Shown: positions 9,508 to 17,306 of the stretch, one piece after another
Layout: each line of letters opens with the position of its first letter
Position numbering within the stretch: position 1 is the first letter of the stretch
Source: SAR202 cluster bacterium bin87
Lineage (GTDB): Bacteria > Chloroflexota > Dehalococcoidia > Lucifugimonadales > UBA3495
Reading direction: 5' to 3'
Length of the DNA stretch: 64,000 bases
Assembly: GCA_002238825.1 (NCBI GenBank)
Contig: MPNC01000005.1
Location: 186,001-250,000 of the forward strand
Notes under the pieces: generated by a model
Databases searched by the model: none
Told to the model about the DNA's origin: nothing
The model's input: only the letters and a program-made list of their open reading frames with translations
Program-made: the position numbers and the translations under genes

Positions 9508-10941
9508 TTACGCGGCTACCGCCGCCGGCTCGGGTGTTCGCCTGGGCATGGCTTTCCAATAGTAGTTGTGGATCCCGTTGACGACGCGCAGCTTGCGGAA
9601 ACTCATCTCAACCGGCATGCCGACCCGAATCTCGTCCAGTTCGCGGTCGGTGATCATGCAAAGGACACGACCGCCGCCCCGGAAATCCACGACGGCAACC
9701 ACCAGCGGGGTATCGACCGCGCCGGCGATGTAGTCCATGGAATAAGTGAAGACCTCGGCCGGCGTCTCGCTCAGCCGCACCGGTTCGCTCTCGTCCACCG
9801 TTCGGCACTCAACGCAGACCCGCTGCGCCGGATATTGGACGTAGCCGCAACGAAGGCATCGGGCCCCGTACAGCCGCACGTTCTTGTCCCCCTCGCGCCA
9901 CAGCGCGGACACGGACGGCGACGCGGCGGCAGGACGGCGAGAGGCGTCGTCCAGGGTCCAGACCTCGCGCCAGCGAGCGTAGGTCTCGTAGTCACTGAGC
10001 GTGCGCTTGGCCTCCAGCCAGCCGGATACTCCCATGGACTGCGGGGTACTCTGCGCGACAGCCCCAGTAGCGCGGAAGCCGATGACGTCGCTGCCGTCGC
10101 CATAGGACACGGTCAGCAACAGATCGTCGGGCTTGGCGGTCTCCAGCGCCGACGCCAGGAGCATCGGTGCGAAGGCGGCGCCGGTGTTGCCCATTGCGCC
10201 GAAAAGCGGTTCCTGGACCTGGTTGTCCGCGAACCCCAACTGGCGGGCCAGTCGCGCATGGCGGCGCGCATCGGGAGCGTACAGGGCGATTTTCGCGACG
10301 TCCGCCGGAGTTGCATCGGTTCGCTGGCAATATCCGGTCACGGCGTCAGGGACGATCCGCTCGATGCCTTCTTCGGTGGCAAAGCGGTCCTCCCACGTGC
10401 GGACGAAGGGGTCGCCGGGAGCGCGCCACGAATCGAGCATGTTATCGGTCACGGCGTGGCTGCCGACGTGTTCGGCGATCACTTCCCGGTCGGCAACAAC
10501 AAAAGCGGCGGCTCCGTCTCCGGATGCCCGTTCGGTCTCGCCGCGGGGCGGACCCTGGCGGCTGTCGGCGACGACCACGAGCACCTGTCCGCCCCTTCCC
10601 GAGGCCACCGCGTCCAGCGCGGCTTGCAAAGCGTTCGTGCCGGCCCGGAGCACATTGGCTACGTCTACCGCGAAGATGTCGGTCCGGAGGTCCAGGGCCG
10701 CAGCGACGATGGCGGCGCACTGCTTTTCGGCATAGGGCGGAGTGGTGCTGGCAAACACGATGCCATCGATTAAAGCGCGGTCCCGCCCGGCGAGACAGTC
10801 AGATCCGGCGGCGACCGCCATGGTCACACTGTCCTCATCAAAGTTGGCCACCGCGCGTTCCTGGCGAGAGTTCCAGCCAACGGTTTCCGCGCCCAAGCGG
10901 TAGCGGGGGATATACGCGCCATAGGCTGCGATGCCGACCAA
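9508..10941 (-). CDS. HMG-CoA synthase-like domain fused to DUF35 (zinc ribbon + OB fold)
   Basis: A 477-aa two-domain protein. Residues 1 to about 340 resemble HMG-CoA synthase/ketoacyl synthase III, and about 350-465 form a DUF35 module with zinc ribbon CLRCGYVQYPAQRVCVEC and an OB fold. At the site where HMGCS has the catalytic Cys (NACYGGT or EACYGAT), this protein reads NVLRAGT, so the nucleophile appears lost; the His loop also reads YAPDARRH. It may therefore be a scaffold or acyl-CoA channel for the adjacent thiolase rather than a synthase. It begins with TTG, preceded by GGAG 7 nt upstream. Confidence 0.8.
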   Translation of the reverse strand: MVGIAAYGAYIPRYRLGAETVGWNSRQERAVANFDEDSVTMAVAAGSDCLAGRDRALIDGIVFASTTPPYAEKQCAAIVAAALDLRTDIFAVDVANVLRAGTNALQAALDAVASGRGGQVLVVVADSRQGPPRGETERASGDGAAAFVVADREVIAEHVGSHAVTDNMLDSWRAPGDPFVRTWEDRFATEEGIERIVPDAVTGYCQRTDATPADVAKIALYAPDARRHARLARQLGFADNQVQEPLFGAMGNTGAAFAPMLLASALETAKPDDLLLTVSYGDGSDVIGFRATGAVAQSTPQSMGVSGWLEAKRTLSDYETYARWREVWTLDDASRRPAAASPSVSALWREGDKNVRLYGARCLRCGYVQYPAQRVCVECRTVDESEPVRLSETPAEVFTYSMDYIAGAVDTPLVVAVVDFRGGGRVLCMITDRELDEIRVGMPVEMSFRKLRVVNGIHNYYWKAMPRRTPEPAAVAA

Positions 10942-10977
10942 ATTGCTACTCCAAACCCGTGAAAAGACGTGCCGGCG

Positions 10978-11028
10978 ATGCTATCAGCGTGCGTGACGGA
11001 GTGTCAACGAAAGGGCGCATGCTACAAT
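10978..11028. promoter_or_regulatory. Divergent promoters: thiolase operon and ctp
   Basis: Minus strand TTGACA-N18-TAGCAT (11002-11007 and 10978-10983) precedes the HMGCS-like gene. Plus strand TGCTACAAT (TACAAT 11023-11028) ends 7 nt before the preferred ATG of the protease, a leaderless arrangement. Confidence 0.5.
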
Positions 11029-11035
11029 GCAATCA

Positions 11036-12238
11036 ATGACTGATCGCTTGACAGCCGCGAGGTTGCCGCTGCTTTTGGTTGCCCTGTCACTGCTCGTGTT
11101 TTTGACCGGTTGCAACCGCGTGAGCGCCGGCGCTACGGAGCCGATTCCCCCGGGCGACCGCCTGCCGGCTGAACTCGGAACCGTGGGAGAGGCTTACCGA
11201 ATCCTGCTGGACGAACACGTCGACCATCAAGTGCTGGAGCCGCAAGCACTGTCGGAAGGCGCCATTCGCGGGATGCTGGAGGCGCTGGAAGATCCGCACG
11301 CCTCGTACCTCAGCGCAGAGCAGCACTCCCGGGAACAGGAAGGCTATCGAGGTTACTTCGAAGGCATTGGAGCTCAGGTCACGCTGACGGAAGCCGGCCT
11401 GACCGTCATCGCGCCGATCCCCGGCGCCCCGGCCGAGGAGGCCGGCATTCGCGCGGGCGACCTGATCCTGGAGGTGGATGGCGAAGACATCAAGGGGCTG
11501 ACGCTGATCGAGTCGGTGAACCTGATTCGAGGACCGGGCGGCACCGAGGTCACGCTGTTGGTCCGGCACGTCGGAGAGTTCGAGGATGTGAACATCACGG
11601 TCACGCGCGGGCGGATACCCATCGAAAGCACCGCATTCCGGATGCTCGACGACGGAATCGGTCACCTGTGGGTGTACAGCTTCTCCAACACCACCGAGGA
11701 AGAGGTCCGGCGGGCATTGGATGAGTTGGAAGCCGTAGACGGGCGCGGCCTGATTCTGGATCTGCGCAACAATCCCGGCGGCCTGCTGGCATCGGTCATC
11801 AGCGTCACAGATCTGTTCCTGGACAGCGGCACGATACTCTACGAAATTGACGCCGAAGGCGGCCGCAGCGACTATGAGGCTGCTCGCAGAGGGCCGGGCA
11901 CCGACGTGCCGCTGGTCGTGATCGTCAACCAATTCTCGGCCAGCGCCAGCGAAATCATGGCCGGGGCCATCCAGACCAGCGGTCGCGCCACCGTGGTGGG
12001 AACGAGCACCTTCGGCAAGGGCAGCGTCAACATCGCCCGAGAATTGTCGGACGGGTCTGCTATCTACTTCACCATCCGGCGGTGGTACCTGTCGGACGGA
12101 ACCCAGATCGAAGGTGAGGGGGTAACCCCAGACATCGAAATCGAATCCGAAGCGCACCCTCTACCCACTGACCCCGAGCAAGACGCAGCGCTGAAGCGCG
12201 CTTTCGACCTGCTCGAGGAACAAATCACCCAGCAATAG
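11036..12238 (+). CDS. C-terminal processing peptidase (S41 family)
   Basis: About 400 aa, exported and lipid-anchored: a hydrophobic signal ends in the lipobox LTGC. A PDZ domain (GIGAQVTLTEAGLTVIAPIP to GDLILEVDGEDI) is followed by the S41 protease core. The catalytic Ser lies in NQFSASASE and the general-base Lys in TFGKGSVN. Ctp proteases trim or degrade periplasmic and wall proteins from their C-termini. The track starts at an ATG lying inside the -10 box; the second ATG (MTDRLT) is better because the transcript probably begins there. Confidence 0.93.
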   Translation: MTDRLTAARLPLLLVALSLLVFLTGCNRVSAGATEPIPPGDRLPAELGTVGEAYRILLDEHVDHQVLEPQALSEGAIRGMLEALEDPHASYLSAEQHSREQEGYRGYFEGIGAQVTLTEAGLTVIAPIPGAPAEEAGIRAGDLILEVDGEDIKGLTLIESVNLIRGPGGTEVTLLVRHVGEFEDVNITVTRGRIPIESTAFRMLDDGIGHLWVYSFSNTTEEEVRRALDELEAVDGRGLILDLRNNPGGLLASVISVTDLFLDSGTILYEIDAEGGRSDYEAARRGPGTDVPLVVIVNQFSASASEIMAGAIQTSGRATVVGTSTFGKGSVNIARELSDGSAIYFTIRRWYLSDGTQIEGEGVTPDIEIESEAHPLPTDPEQDAALKRAFDLLEEQITQQ

Positions 12239-12318
12239 CCTCCGGGTTTTCAGGAAATGCCCAAGGCCGACCACTCCTGGGTGGCCGCAGCCTTCACAGA
12301 AAAGAGACGGCGCCGATC

Positions 12319-12825
12319 ATGCCGCGAAAGAACAGAAACAGTAAAAAGAAAAACCAGGCGACGGGCAGCGGCGACAACCGCCAGATTGCGGTGAACCGCA
12401 AGGCCCTGTACGACTACGAAATCCTGGACCGGGTAGAAGCGGGCCTGGTGCTGACCGGCACGGAGATCAAGTCGATACGCGCCGGGAAGGTCGACCTGCG
12501 GGACGCCTACGCCCGGGTGCAGGACGGCGAGCTGTGGCTTCACGGGGCCCACATCGCTCCATACGACGCGGGGAGCTACATGAACCACGAGCCACGGCGC
12601 GCGCGCAAGCTCCTGGTGCATCGCAGCGAGATGAGCGACCTGGCGTCGCAGATTGCGGAAAAGGGACTGACCCTGGCCGCGCTCCGCCTGTACCTGAAGA
12701 ACCACAACGCGAAGGTCGAACTGGGAGTGGCGCGGGGAAAGCGCCAATACGACAAGCGGCGCACCATCATCGAACGGGAACGGGAGCGGCAGGCGAGACA
12801 AGCGATCAAGGAGTGGCGGGAGTAA
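12319..12825 (+). CDS. smpB: SsrA-binding protein SmpB
   Basis: A 168-aa protein with a basic N-terminal extension, then the SmpB OB-barrel (VNRKALYDYEILDRVEAGLVLTGTEIKSIR), LRDAYARV, the GAHIAPY loop and the basic C-terminal tail RGKRQYDKRRTIIERER that enters the ribosomal mRNA channel. It delivers tmRNA to stalled ribosomes for trans-translation. No ssrA gene is visible nearby. A miniature mobile element has inserted exactly at its stop codon. Confidence 0.97.
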   Translation: MPRKNRNSKKKNQATGSGDNRQIAVNRKALYDYEILDRVEAGLVLTGTEIKSIRAGKVDLRDAYARVQDGELWLHGAHIAPYDAGSYMNHEPRRARKLLVHRSEMSDLASQIAEKGLTLAALRLYLKNHNAKVELGVARGKRQYDKRRTIIERERERQARQAIKEWRE

Positions 12826-12826
12826 T

Positions 12827-12971
12827 CAGGCCCTTTCTAATGTAGCTTTTGTCATTGCGAGCAAAGCGCGGCAATCTCGCTCCGGGAACATGACTCATAC
12901 GGCAAAGCCTGGTTGCATCGACGGGGTTGCCACGTCGCTCCGCTCTTCGCAATGACCGTGGAAAGGCCCTG
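12827..12971. mobile_element. MITE-like element 1 with 9-bp target duplication
   Basis: A 145-bp element flanked by the direct repeat GGGAGTAAT (12818-12826 and 12972-12980), the first copy spanning the smpB stop. Its ends are imperfect inverted repeats, CAGGCCCTTTC and GAAAGGCCCTG. Inside lies a second inverted pair, GTCATTGCGA...TCGCAATGAC (12851-12956), a core widely seen in bacterial intergenic repeats. There is no ORF, so transposition would need a transposase in trans. The 9-bp duplication is typical of several DDE families. Confidence 0.7.
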
Positions 12972-13012
12972 GGGAGTAATTCAGGCCACTGTTTGCCGCC
13001 CTCGCACCGCGT

Positions 13013-13059
13013 TATAATTTCCCAGGAAAACGGCGTCCCGGCTCGCAGGGGCCGGGACG
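13013..13059 (+). promoter_or_regulatory. -10 and leader hairpin of the gamma-carbonic anhydrase gene
   Basis: TATAAT at 13013-13018 is followed by a perfect 9-bp hairpin CGTCCCGGC-N8-GCCGGGACG (13034-13059) in the 5' leader, then TTCTATTGTGAGG before the TTG start. The hairpin could be a stabilising stem or a weak attenuator. Confidence 0.5.
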
Positions 13060-13080
13060 TTCTATTGTGAGGTAAGCATC

Positions 13081-13584
13081 TTGATACGTAGCTTGCGTGG
13101 CATTGAACCGAAGGTCGCGCCCACCGCCTGGGTGAGCGAGGCCGCCTACGTGGTGGGCAACGTGGTGATCGGCGAGTACAGCAGCGTCTGGCCGGGCGTT
13201 ACGATACGGGGAGACGGCGATTTGATCACCATCGGCAACCACGTGAACATCCAGGAGGGTTCAGTGGTGCATGGCGACGGGTTGGTGATTGAGGACTATG
13301 TGTCCATCGGTCATTGCGTGGTGGTCCACGGCGACCGGATTGGGACGGGCAGCCTGCTGGGCAACAACTGCACTTTCCTGACCGAATCGACCATCGGAAA
13401 GGAGTGCCTGATCGCCTCCAACGCGGTGGTGTTGTCCAACGTGGACGTGCCCGACCGCAGCTTTGTGGCGGGCGTGCCAGGCTCGGTGAAACGGCCGGTG
13501 TCCGATGAGCAGATCGAGCAGATGCGGATGACCGCCGAGCACCTGGTGGAACGCGCGGAATGGTTCAAGGAGAGCGGGTTGTAA
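13081..13584 (+). CDS. Gamma-carbonic anhydrase family hexapeptide protein
   Basis: A 167-aa left-handed beta-helix protein. Hexapeptide repeats run from AYVVGNVVIGEYSSVWPG to the C-terminal helix. The three zinc-ligand His positions of gamma-CA are present: SVVHGDG, then SIGHCVVVHGD. The internal segment LLGNNCTFLTESTIGKECLIASNAVVL follows the usual pattern. It probably hydrates CO2 or acts as a CaiE/YrdA-type protein of unknown activity. Translation starts at TTG with GAGGT about 8 nt upstream. Confidence 0.88.
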   Translation: MIRSLRGIEPKVAPTAWVSEAAYVVGNVVIGEYSSVWPGVTIRGDGDLITIGNHVNIQEGSVVHGDGLVIEDYVSIGHCVVVHGDRIGTGSLLGNNCTFLTESTIGKECLIASNAVVLSNVDVPDRSFVAGVPGSVKRPVSDEQIEQMRMTAEHLVERAEWFKESGL

Positions 13585-13608
13585 GCCGGCCGTCGCCGTG
13601 ACAGCAAA

Positions 13609-13634
13609 AAGGGGCGAATGGTCATTCGCCCCTT
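13609..13634. repeat. GGGGCGAAT-type palindrome, convergent terminator
   Basis: AAGGGGCGAATG-GT-CATTCGCCCCTT, a perfect 12-bp stem with a 2-nt loop, sits between convergent genes. It is one copy of a dispersed palindrome family in this window. Confidence 0.75.
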
Positions 13635-13660
13635 GTCATTTGGCGCCGGTGTGTAATGGC

Positions 13661-14602
13661 TCAGCCCAGCCGTTCCGCCACGGGCAGGATGTGCTCCGCC
13701 AGGTGTTCCATTACCTGAATGCACGGACCAATGCCGTCGACGCGGAAGTCGAAGGTCAGCTGGTCGATCCCCAGTTCGTTGCAGTAGTGGACATCGTCGA
13801 CGACGGCCTGGGTGGTATTGATGAGCGCGCCGCCGGAACGGACACCCACGCCCTCCTCGGAGCCGTCCATGTCCGTGAAGTGCAGGCTGCGCTTCAGGGA
13901 GATCGTTATGTCCGCCGGGTCGCGGCCGGCCAGTTCCGTCTGCTCGCGCAGGTACGGCAGGTTCTCGGCGACGAAGTCGGGGGTCTGGCGGGTGGTGTGC
14001 CAGCAGTCCCCGTATTTGGCGGTGCGGCGCAGGGCGCGTCGCGTGTGACCGCCGACCCAGATCGGGATGCGCGGCTGCTGGATGGGTTTCGGCTCGAAGT
14101 AGATACCATCGATCTGGTAGTACTTACCCTGTAATTCGGGGACCTCCTCGGTCCAAAGGGCGTTGAATATGGCGAGGAATTCGTCGGTCATGGGCCCCCG
14201 GTCGGCATAGGGGACGCCGAGGATGTCGAACTCCTTTTCCAGCCAGCCGACACCCACGCCGCAGATCATCCTGCCGCCGGACAGCACGTCCAGCGAAGCA
14301 AACATCTTGGCCTGAACCACGGGATTGCGGTAGGGGAGGATCAGGACCGTACTGCCCAGGCGAATCTCGCTGGTGCAGGCGGCCATGAACCCGAGCATGG
14401 TCATGGTCTCCAGGAAAGGTTCATCGGACGGACGCTGGAACGCGCCGGTGGGTGTGTATGGGTATTGGTTGGTGCCGCCCACGGGAAGCACAATGTGATC
14501 GCCAGCCATCACCGATTCGAAGCCCAACCGCTCGGCGCGCTCGCAGAACTCGCGGATACCGTCGGCGTCCGGAAGACGCGGAATACTGACACCTATTTTC
14601 AT
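13661..14602 (-). CDS. LLM-class F420/flavin-dependent oxidoreductase
   Basis: A 313-aa luciferase-like TIM barrel. MKIGVSIPRLPDADGIREFCERAERLGFESV opens the first strand, with EIRLGSTVLILPYRNPVVQAK and LDVLSGGRMICGVGVGWLEKEF as the conserved core, and a basic PIWVGGHTRRALRRTAKYGD segment. The pattern matches F420-dependent members (TIGR03619-like) that reduce or oxidise small organics; cofactor choice is an inference. The ATG is supported by AGGAG 8 nt upstream, and TGCTATAAT lies 63 nt upstream. Confidence 0.85.
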   Translation of the reverse strand: MKIGVSIPRLPDADGIREFCERAERLGFESVMAGDHIVLPVGGTNQYPYTPTGAFQRPSDEPFLETMTMLGFMAACTSEIRLGSTVLILPYRNPVVQAKMFASLDVLSGGRMICGVGVGWLEKEFDILGVPYADRGPMTDEFLAIFNALWTEEVPELQGKYYQIDGIYFEPKPIQQPRIPIWVGGHTRRALRRTAKYGDCWHTTRQTPDFVAENLPYLREQTELAGRDPADITISLKRSLHFTDMDGSEEGVGVRSGGALINTTQAVVDDVHYCNELGIDQLTFDFRVDGIGPCIQVMEHLAEHILPVAERLG

Positions 14603-14665
14603 GTGGAAATCTCCTGGCCGCAGGCCGGTTTAACGGGATATTTCGGCAGACCCGGTGGCGGCGGC

Positions 14666-14671
14666 ATTATA
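14666..14671 (-). promoter_or_regulatory. Extended -10 of the LLM gene
   Basis: Minus strand TGCTATAAT, identical to the boxes before the ABM and two-repeat protein genes. No clear -35. Confidence 0.5.
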
Positions 14672-14725
14672 GCACCGCGATTCGCACGCCTTTGACCGGA
14701 TTGGCCATGAGCCCGCGGTGATCGG

Positions 14726-15403
14726 CTATGCGACGGCGTCGGTATTCCTGCGCCAGGTTATCGTGCCCCCGCACTTTGCGCAGGCGCGGTTCCGCATGAT
14801 GCGCCGCTGGAGGGTTTGCCGGAACCACTGCTGGCCGCAACCACACTCCCCGACCCACTTGGGCGTGGAGTGCTGTACACGGTGACAGCGCTCGCCGGCG
14901 CAGCCGATTTCGCGGGCCTTCGCCTTCCAGACGGCGTCGTGATTATGTCGAGGCCCGACAATCGCATGGGCGATTTCGTGAAGCACGGTGTCTTCAATCT
15001 CGGCCCGCGTGGCAGCGAGACAATAGCTGACCGACAGGTCGATGCGCCGCTCCGCGTACCGGCAGACGCCGGCGCGGGAAGTGGCAAGATCGAACCCGAA
15101 CACCCACTCCGAGGGCAGCATCCCACTGGCCTGGAAGGAGGAAACAACGCGATTCCCCAGGCTCTCGATTTCGCCCAGCGTGCATTCGGATGCGGGCGCA
15201 TCGTCGACCGACAGGATTCCTGCGTACGGAACATTCCATTCGACGCCAGCGTCGTCGACGGCGTGGGCGCCGCGCGCGCGTATGGAAGTGACGGTGGCGC
15301 GATGCTCATGGCCACCGGTTCCAACAAAGCGTATGACGCTGCGGGGCGGGCACGCTGCGCCCGGAAAGTCAGCGGTGATGGAGGTGTTTCGTCGCTGGTT
15401 CAT
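14726..15403 (-). CDS. SprT-like zinc metalloprotease domain protein
   Basis: A 225-aa protein with the SprT zincin motif VLHEIAHAIVG, plus a downstream His (PRHNHDAVW) as the likely third ligand. The C-terminal zinc ribbon reads CGCGQQWF...CAKCGG. The family includes Spartan-like DNA-protein crosslink proteases and uncharacterised bacterial SprT proteins. The N-terminal 80 residues are unique. ATG at 15403 is chosen because a TATAAT -10 occupies 15424-15429, making the track's TTG untranscribed. Confidence 0.82.
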   Translation of the reverse strand: MNQRRNTSITADFPGAACPPRSVIRFVGTGGHEHRATVTSIRARGAHAVDDAGVEWNVPYAGILSVDDAPASECTLGEIESLGNRVVSSFQASGMLPSEWVFGFDLATSRAGVCRYAERRIDLSVSYCLAATRAEIEDTVLHEIAHAIVGPRHNHDAVWKAKAREIGCAGERCHRVQHSTPKWVGECGCGQQWFRQTLQRRIMRNRACAKCGGTITWRRNTDAVA

Positions 15404-15423
15404 CGGAGTGACGGGGGGCCACA

Positions 15424-15429
15424 ATTATA
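15424..15429 (-). promoter_or_regulatory. -10 of the SprT-like gene
   Basis: Minus strand TATAAT, 20 nt before the chosen ATG, predicting a leader of about 14 nt with no clear ribosome binding site. Confidence 0.45.
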
Positions 15430-15482
15430 CGGCCGGCCCGGAGCCGTTTCGACGGATTTGGGCAAACTTTTGTAAAGTGTTC

Positions 15483-15547
15483 TTGCGCTAATTCCCGTCG
15501 GTGCTATAATCCGCGCAAAAGAGACGGTCACGGCAACTGTGACCGTC
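15483..15547 (+). promoter_or_regulatory. Promoter and leader stem-loop of the two-repeat protein gene
   Basis: TTGCGC-N16-TATAAT (15483-15510) is followed by a perfect 9-bp hairpin GACGGTCAC-N7-GTGACCGTC (15523-15547), then GAGGAGG before the ATG. The stem starts about 6 nt after the predicted start site, so it would cap the mRNA 5' end. Confidence 0.6.
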
Positions 15548-15581
15548 GGAAACACGCACATTCCACGAGGAGGCGAGCTTC

Positions 15582-16385
15582 ATGGAAAAGGGAGACACCA
15601 TTGTCAATATCGGGCCGGTGGACGTCGCGCTGTCCTACCGCAAGGAAATCATGCCCGACCAGGGCCTGATGGTCCAGGTGTTCGGCGATATCGACGGCAA
15701 CGAGACGGAGATTCTGCGGTTCGATTGCTTCGACCAGGACCCGCACTACCACTACGGGCCGGAGAACATGAACATCCGGCTGCACATGGACAAGACCACC
15801 GTTGGCACGCCGTTGGGCTGGACCTTGAAGAACATCCGGACCAACCTGCCCGCCATGGTGCGCCGAGCCGGCTACGACGACCTGGCATCCGCCGTCGAGT
15901 CCCAGGGCATCGACGAGAACAAGATGGATGAGGTTGAGGCCTGCGCGTTGGGCAAGGCCCGCGACGAGCGCCGCACGGTCACCCACTTCCGCGGCGACCA
16001 CATCTACGAGGCCGGCAACATCCGGTTCGGCGTGGAGTTCCGCAGCAACATCGGCGCCGCCAACGACCGCGGCGTGGCCATCCACGTGCTGACCGACCAT
16101 CTGGGGCAGGAGTTCGAGCTGTTGGCTTTCGACTGCTTCGAGATCGCGCCGCACTACCACTATGGCCCGCGCAACCAGGACGTACGGATCTACTGGGACG
16201 TGACCACCAGCGGGAACACCCTGGCCTGGACCCTCGAACAGTTCAAGTCCGGCAACCTGGCCACCATGATCGACCGCGCCGGCTACCCCACCGTGGCCTC
16301 CAATGTCGACAACGACCTGGTGCAGGCAGTCCTTCCGTCGATGGAAGAGAAGGCCTGGGCCCTGGTTGGCACCAACCAGCAGTAA
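15582..16385 (+). CDS. Unrecognised protein with two HYHYGP repeats
   Basis: A 267-aa soluble protein with no signal peptide or membrane segment, and no family I can name confidently. It has two homologous repeats, about residues 25-105 and 160-240. Each contains an FDCF motif, then PHYHYGPxN and an Arg/Ile strand, followed by LGW/LAWTL and RAGY. The paired HYHY motifs look like possible metal or cofactor sites, as in cupin-like barrels, but this is inference. The linker between repeats is acidic. GAGGAGG precedes the ATG; the promoter is strong and the leader structured, suggesting high expression. Confidence 0.8.
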   Translation: MEKGDTIVNIGPVDVALSYRKEIMPDQGLMVQVFGDIDGNETEILRFDCFDQDPHYHYGPENMNIRLHMDKTTVGTPLGWTLKNIRTNLPAMVRRAGYDDLASAVESQGIDENKMDEVEACALGKARDERRTVTHFRGDHIYEAGNIRFGVEFRSNIGAANDRGVAIHVLTDHLGQEFELLAFDCFEIAPHYHYGPRNQDVRIYWDVTTSGNTLAWTLEQFKSGNLATMIDRAGYPTVASNVDNDLVQAVLPSMEEKAWALVGTNQQ

Positions 16386-16399
16386 TCATGCCGGTACAA

Positions 16400-16464
16400 C
16401 AGGGGCGGACGATCATCCGCCCCTGCAGGTGAGACGCCAGGGGCGGGTCGTTGACCCGCCCCTG
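16400..16464. terminator. Tandem GC palindromes at convergent gene ends
   Basis: CAGGGGCGGA-N6-TCCGCCCCTG (16400-16425) and CAGGGGCGGGTC-GTT-GACCCGCCCCTG (16438-16464). They are related to the GGGGCGAAT palindrome family and separate convergent genes. Confidence 0.65.
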
Positions 16465-16483
16465 ATTTCGTCTGCGCGTGCGT

Positions 16484-16517
16484 CGAACGGCCTACATCAT
16501 CGAACGCCCTACATCAT
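16484..16517. repeat. 17-bp tandem duplication at the SDR gene end
   Basis: CGAACGGCCTACATCAT is directly followed by CGAACGCCCTACATCAT, one mismatch. The second copy contains the SDR stop codon and last two Met codons, so the first is a duplicated gene end. Confidence 0.8.
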
Positions 16518-17306
16518 GGTGTAGCCGCCGGACACGCTGAGGGTCTGACCGGTGATGAAACTGGCCGCATCGGAGGCGAGGAACACCACCGCGTTGGCCA
16601 CCTCGTTGGCAGAGCCCATGCGACGGAGCGGGTAGGCGCGCTTCACGCGTTCCAGGACTTCGTCAGTGAACAGGTCCTGCATTCCCTGGCTCCACATGCT
16701 CTCGGTGCCGGCCACCTCGGACTGCTCCGGCACAACCAGCCCGGGGCAAACCATGTTCAGCCGGAGACCATAACGGCCGGTCTCGCGCGCCAGGGACTTG
16801 CTCAGAGCGATAACGCCGGCCTTGCAGGCCGAGTAGACGGCTTCGCGGTATTCGCCCATCCTGCCGGCATCGCTGCTGATGCTGACGATGGCGCCGGACT
16901 GCCGTTCGATCATGTGCGGGAGCGCTGCGTGGATGCAGTTGATCGCGCCCCAGAGGTTGACGTCCACCTCCTTGACGTGCTCGTCGTGCGACTTTTCCAT
17001 GAACAGGCGGTCGATGGTCCAGCCAACGTTGTTGACCAGGACGTCCAGGCTCCCCAGGCGGGCGATAGCTTCGGTCATCATGGCGTCGGTACGGGTCTGA
17101 TCCGTCACGTCGGCGTCGACCACGATGGCAGACGCACCCGATTCCAAGGCGGCAACCTCGGCGGCGACGCGCTTGCCAGCGGCGTGATTCAACTCGGCAA
17201 TGGCGACGTTGCTACCCTCGGCGGCAAACGCGAGCACAATGGCCCGGCCAATATTGTTCCCTCCTCCGGTCACGAGCACGTTCTTGCCTTTCAGTCCAAG
17301 TTCCAA
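16509..17306 (-). CDS. SDR-family oxidoreductase
   Basis: A 265-aa classical short-chain dehydrogenase. TGGGNNIG is the nucleotide-binding loop, DADVTD and NNVG follow, and catalytic residues lie in SISSDAGRMGEYREAVYSACKAG (Ser, Tyr, Lys). The C-terminus ITGQTLSVSGGYTMM is typical. The acidic IAELNHA after beta2 argues for NAD rather than NADP. The start overlaps the upstream nuclease gene by 16 nt, so it is probably the last gene of the purF-led operon, although its substrate need not be purine-related. Confidence 0.9.
   Translation of the reverse strand: MELGLKGKNVLVTGGGNNIGRAIVLAFAAEGSNVAIAELNHAAGKRVAAEVAALESGASAIVVDADVTDQTRTDAMMTEAIARLGSLDVLVNNVGWTIDRLFMEKSHDEHVKEVDVNLWGAINCIHAALPHMIERQSGAIVSISSDAGRMGEYREAVYSACKAGVIALSKSLARETGRYGLRLNMVCPGLVVPEQSEVAGTESMWSQGMQDLFTDEVLERVKRAYPLRRMGSANEVANAVVFLASDAASFITGQTLSVSGGYTMM

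Noticed and set aside
8383-10773. 796-codon plus-strand ORF
   Set aside because: Shadow of the thiolase and HMGCS-like genes on the other strand.
12826-13012. Possible ssrA (tmRNA) gene after smpB
   Set aside because: No tRNA-like ends or tag-coding region were found; the interval is explained by the MITE and a promoter.
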